This document shows, piece by piece, positions 62,991 through 64,000 of a DNA stretch of 64,000 bases. The DNA lies in contig CM039467.1 in NCBI GenBank assembly GCA_022414725.1, positions 14,495,932 to 14,559,931 of the forward strand. Reading direction: 5' to 3'. The translations under genes and the position numbers were made by a program. Each line of letters opens with the position of its first letter. The stretch's first letter is position 1. This DNA is from Microglena sp. YARC. Taxonomy: Eukaryota; Chlorophyta; Chlorophyceae; Chlamydomonadales; Chlamydomonadaceae. A model generated the notes under the pieces. It was not told the DNA's origin. It worked only from the letters and a program-made list of their open reading frames with translations, and did no database searches.

Positions 62991-64000
62991 AGTTGAGACG
63001 CCGGAGCTTTGGCATGCCAGGTTTGGTCATCTGGGGATGACAAACTTGGCCACTATGCAGGCCAAGCAGATGGTACATGGCATGAAGGTAGAAGCTGAGG
63101 CATTCAAGGACTTCAAGGATCCTGCGAGGCTTGCGTGCTGTCGAAGCAGACCCGCGATCCTTTTCCTGCCAGTAAGTCAGCACCTGTGAAGGGATTGCTT
63201 CATGTGGACCTATGTGGTCCTATCACACCTGCCTCTCTAGGGCAGAGCAAGTACTTCCTGGGTGTGTTGGAGGACCACTCCAGGTACAGCTTTGTCATCA
63301 TGCTGAAGACCAAGGACCAGGCATCAGCAGCCCTGCATGACCTCATTCTCATGCTGCAGACTCAACATGGCCATCACTGTCAAGATAGTGCGCTCGGACA
63401 GAGGAGGAGAATTCTGCAATGGTAAATTCGCTGCCTTCTTTGCTTCCAGAGGGATTGTCCATCAAACCACAGCCCCTTACAGCCCCGAGAGCAATGGCGC
63501 GGCGGAGCGTTTGAACAGGACCCTAATGGAAAAGGTTAGGGCCCTCCTGCTTCACAGTGGTGCCCCCTTCTACCTTTGGGCTGAGGGCCTACAGACAGCT
63601 AACACCTTAAGGAATGCCTCCCCAGTCAGTGGCCGGGAGCTTACGCCTCACCAGCTGCTGACAGGGTCAGTCCCAGAAGTATCCCACTTCAAGATTTTTG
63701 GGTGCAAGGCCTTTGCCCATGTGCCCAAGCTGAAGCGGCGCAAGCTGGATGCTGTAAGCAGACCAGGTGTCTTCATTGGGTACGAGGCCAACTCCAAGGC
63801 ATACCGGATCCTGGATCCAGACGGCAAGACTGTGCGTGTGGCTCGAGATGTTACCTTCCATGAGGGTGTCTTCCCATACAACACGCCGACGCCACCGGCC
63901 CATATGAATGATGAGCCACTGTGCATTGTAGACATCAAGCTGGAACCTGATGAGGAACCAGTTAGTGCACCTTCTGGCACCTCACCAGCGGCACCCACTA
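62991..64000 (+). pseudogene. Copia integrase, partial, running off the window
   Basis: WHARFGHLG (HH half) and CEAC (63121-63132, CC half) give the integrase zinc finger. HVDLCGP (about 63201), RSDRGGEF (about 63391) and SNGAAERLNRTL (about 63488-63523) place the D, D and E of the catalytic triad, all present. After this the frame is open to the window end, with FKIFGCKAFAHVPKLKRRK and GVFIGYEANSKAYRI. Frame changes occur at about 62990, 63120 and 63365, so this copy is broken or carries sequence errors. RT, RNase H and the 3' LTR would lie beyond 64000. It is a different lineage from the minus-strand Copia at 26710 and 31888, since integrase motifs differ (RSDRGGEF versus RSDRAKEF). Confidence 0.85.

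Overview
The window is eukaryotic, repeat-rich and almost free of host genes. It holds poly(A)-tailed non-LTR retrotransposon (LINE) fragments, Ty1/Copia LTR-retrotransposon pieces, satellite and minisatellite arrays, and one scaffold gap of exactly 1000 N. A degenerate TTTAGGG tract (52372-52508) fits a green-lineage genome (alga or land plant), although some other protists share that telomere unit. The clustering of LINE tails resembles what is known for Zepp-type LINEs of green algae. The organism cannot be fixed from this sequence. Frequent one-base indels between repeat copies suggest an imperfectly polished long-read assembly.

Layout. 82-1490: two reverse-strand copies of a poly(A)-tailed retroposon, here 'family 2'. 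2390-3650: degenerate LINE reverse-transcriptase fragment. 3650-11890: non-coding repeat island, in which a 3.3 kb (GGTGT)n array sits between two blocks of a 70-bp minisatellite, and these sit between two diverged copies of a 0.65 kb repeat. 11897-14406: 3' part of a LINE ('family 1') with zinc knuckle, Asp-Pro-rich tail, 3' UTR and poly(A). 14643-15326: a RING-H2 ORF fused to LINE-derived sequence. 17605-22490: long family 2 element followed by about eight 424-bp satellite monomers. 22491-36885: LINE tails, then a composite block of family 2, LINE and nested Copia that occurs two and a half times in tandem. 36886-52140: second and larger satellite array, interrupted by the gap. 52150-57240: the longest LINE copy (minus strand), containing interstitial telomeric repeats. 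57255-59328: LINE with a family 2 insertion. 59440-61282: an unrecognised ORF split by another family 2 insertion. 61267-64000: 5' half of a plus-strand Copia element running off the end.

How the parts relate. Family 1 (LINE) and family 2 share a 3' terminal structure. The basal stem is ACAAAGGG/CCCTTTGT in family 1 and ACATAGGG/CCCTATGT in family 2, a paired substitution that points to a base-paired RNA 3' end read by one retrotransposition machinery. Both satellite arrays begin next to the same family 2 sequence. Both Copia lineages carry a replaced catalytic aspartate (YVYD for YVDD in reverse transcriptase; NSG for DSG in protease), so the copies seen here look dead. No rRNA, tRNA or CRISPR was found. 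No intact host gene is certain; the RING-H2 ORF is the best candidate for a functional protein-coding sequence outside the mobile elements.
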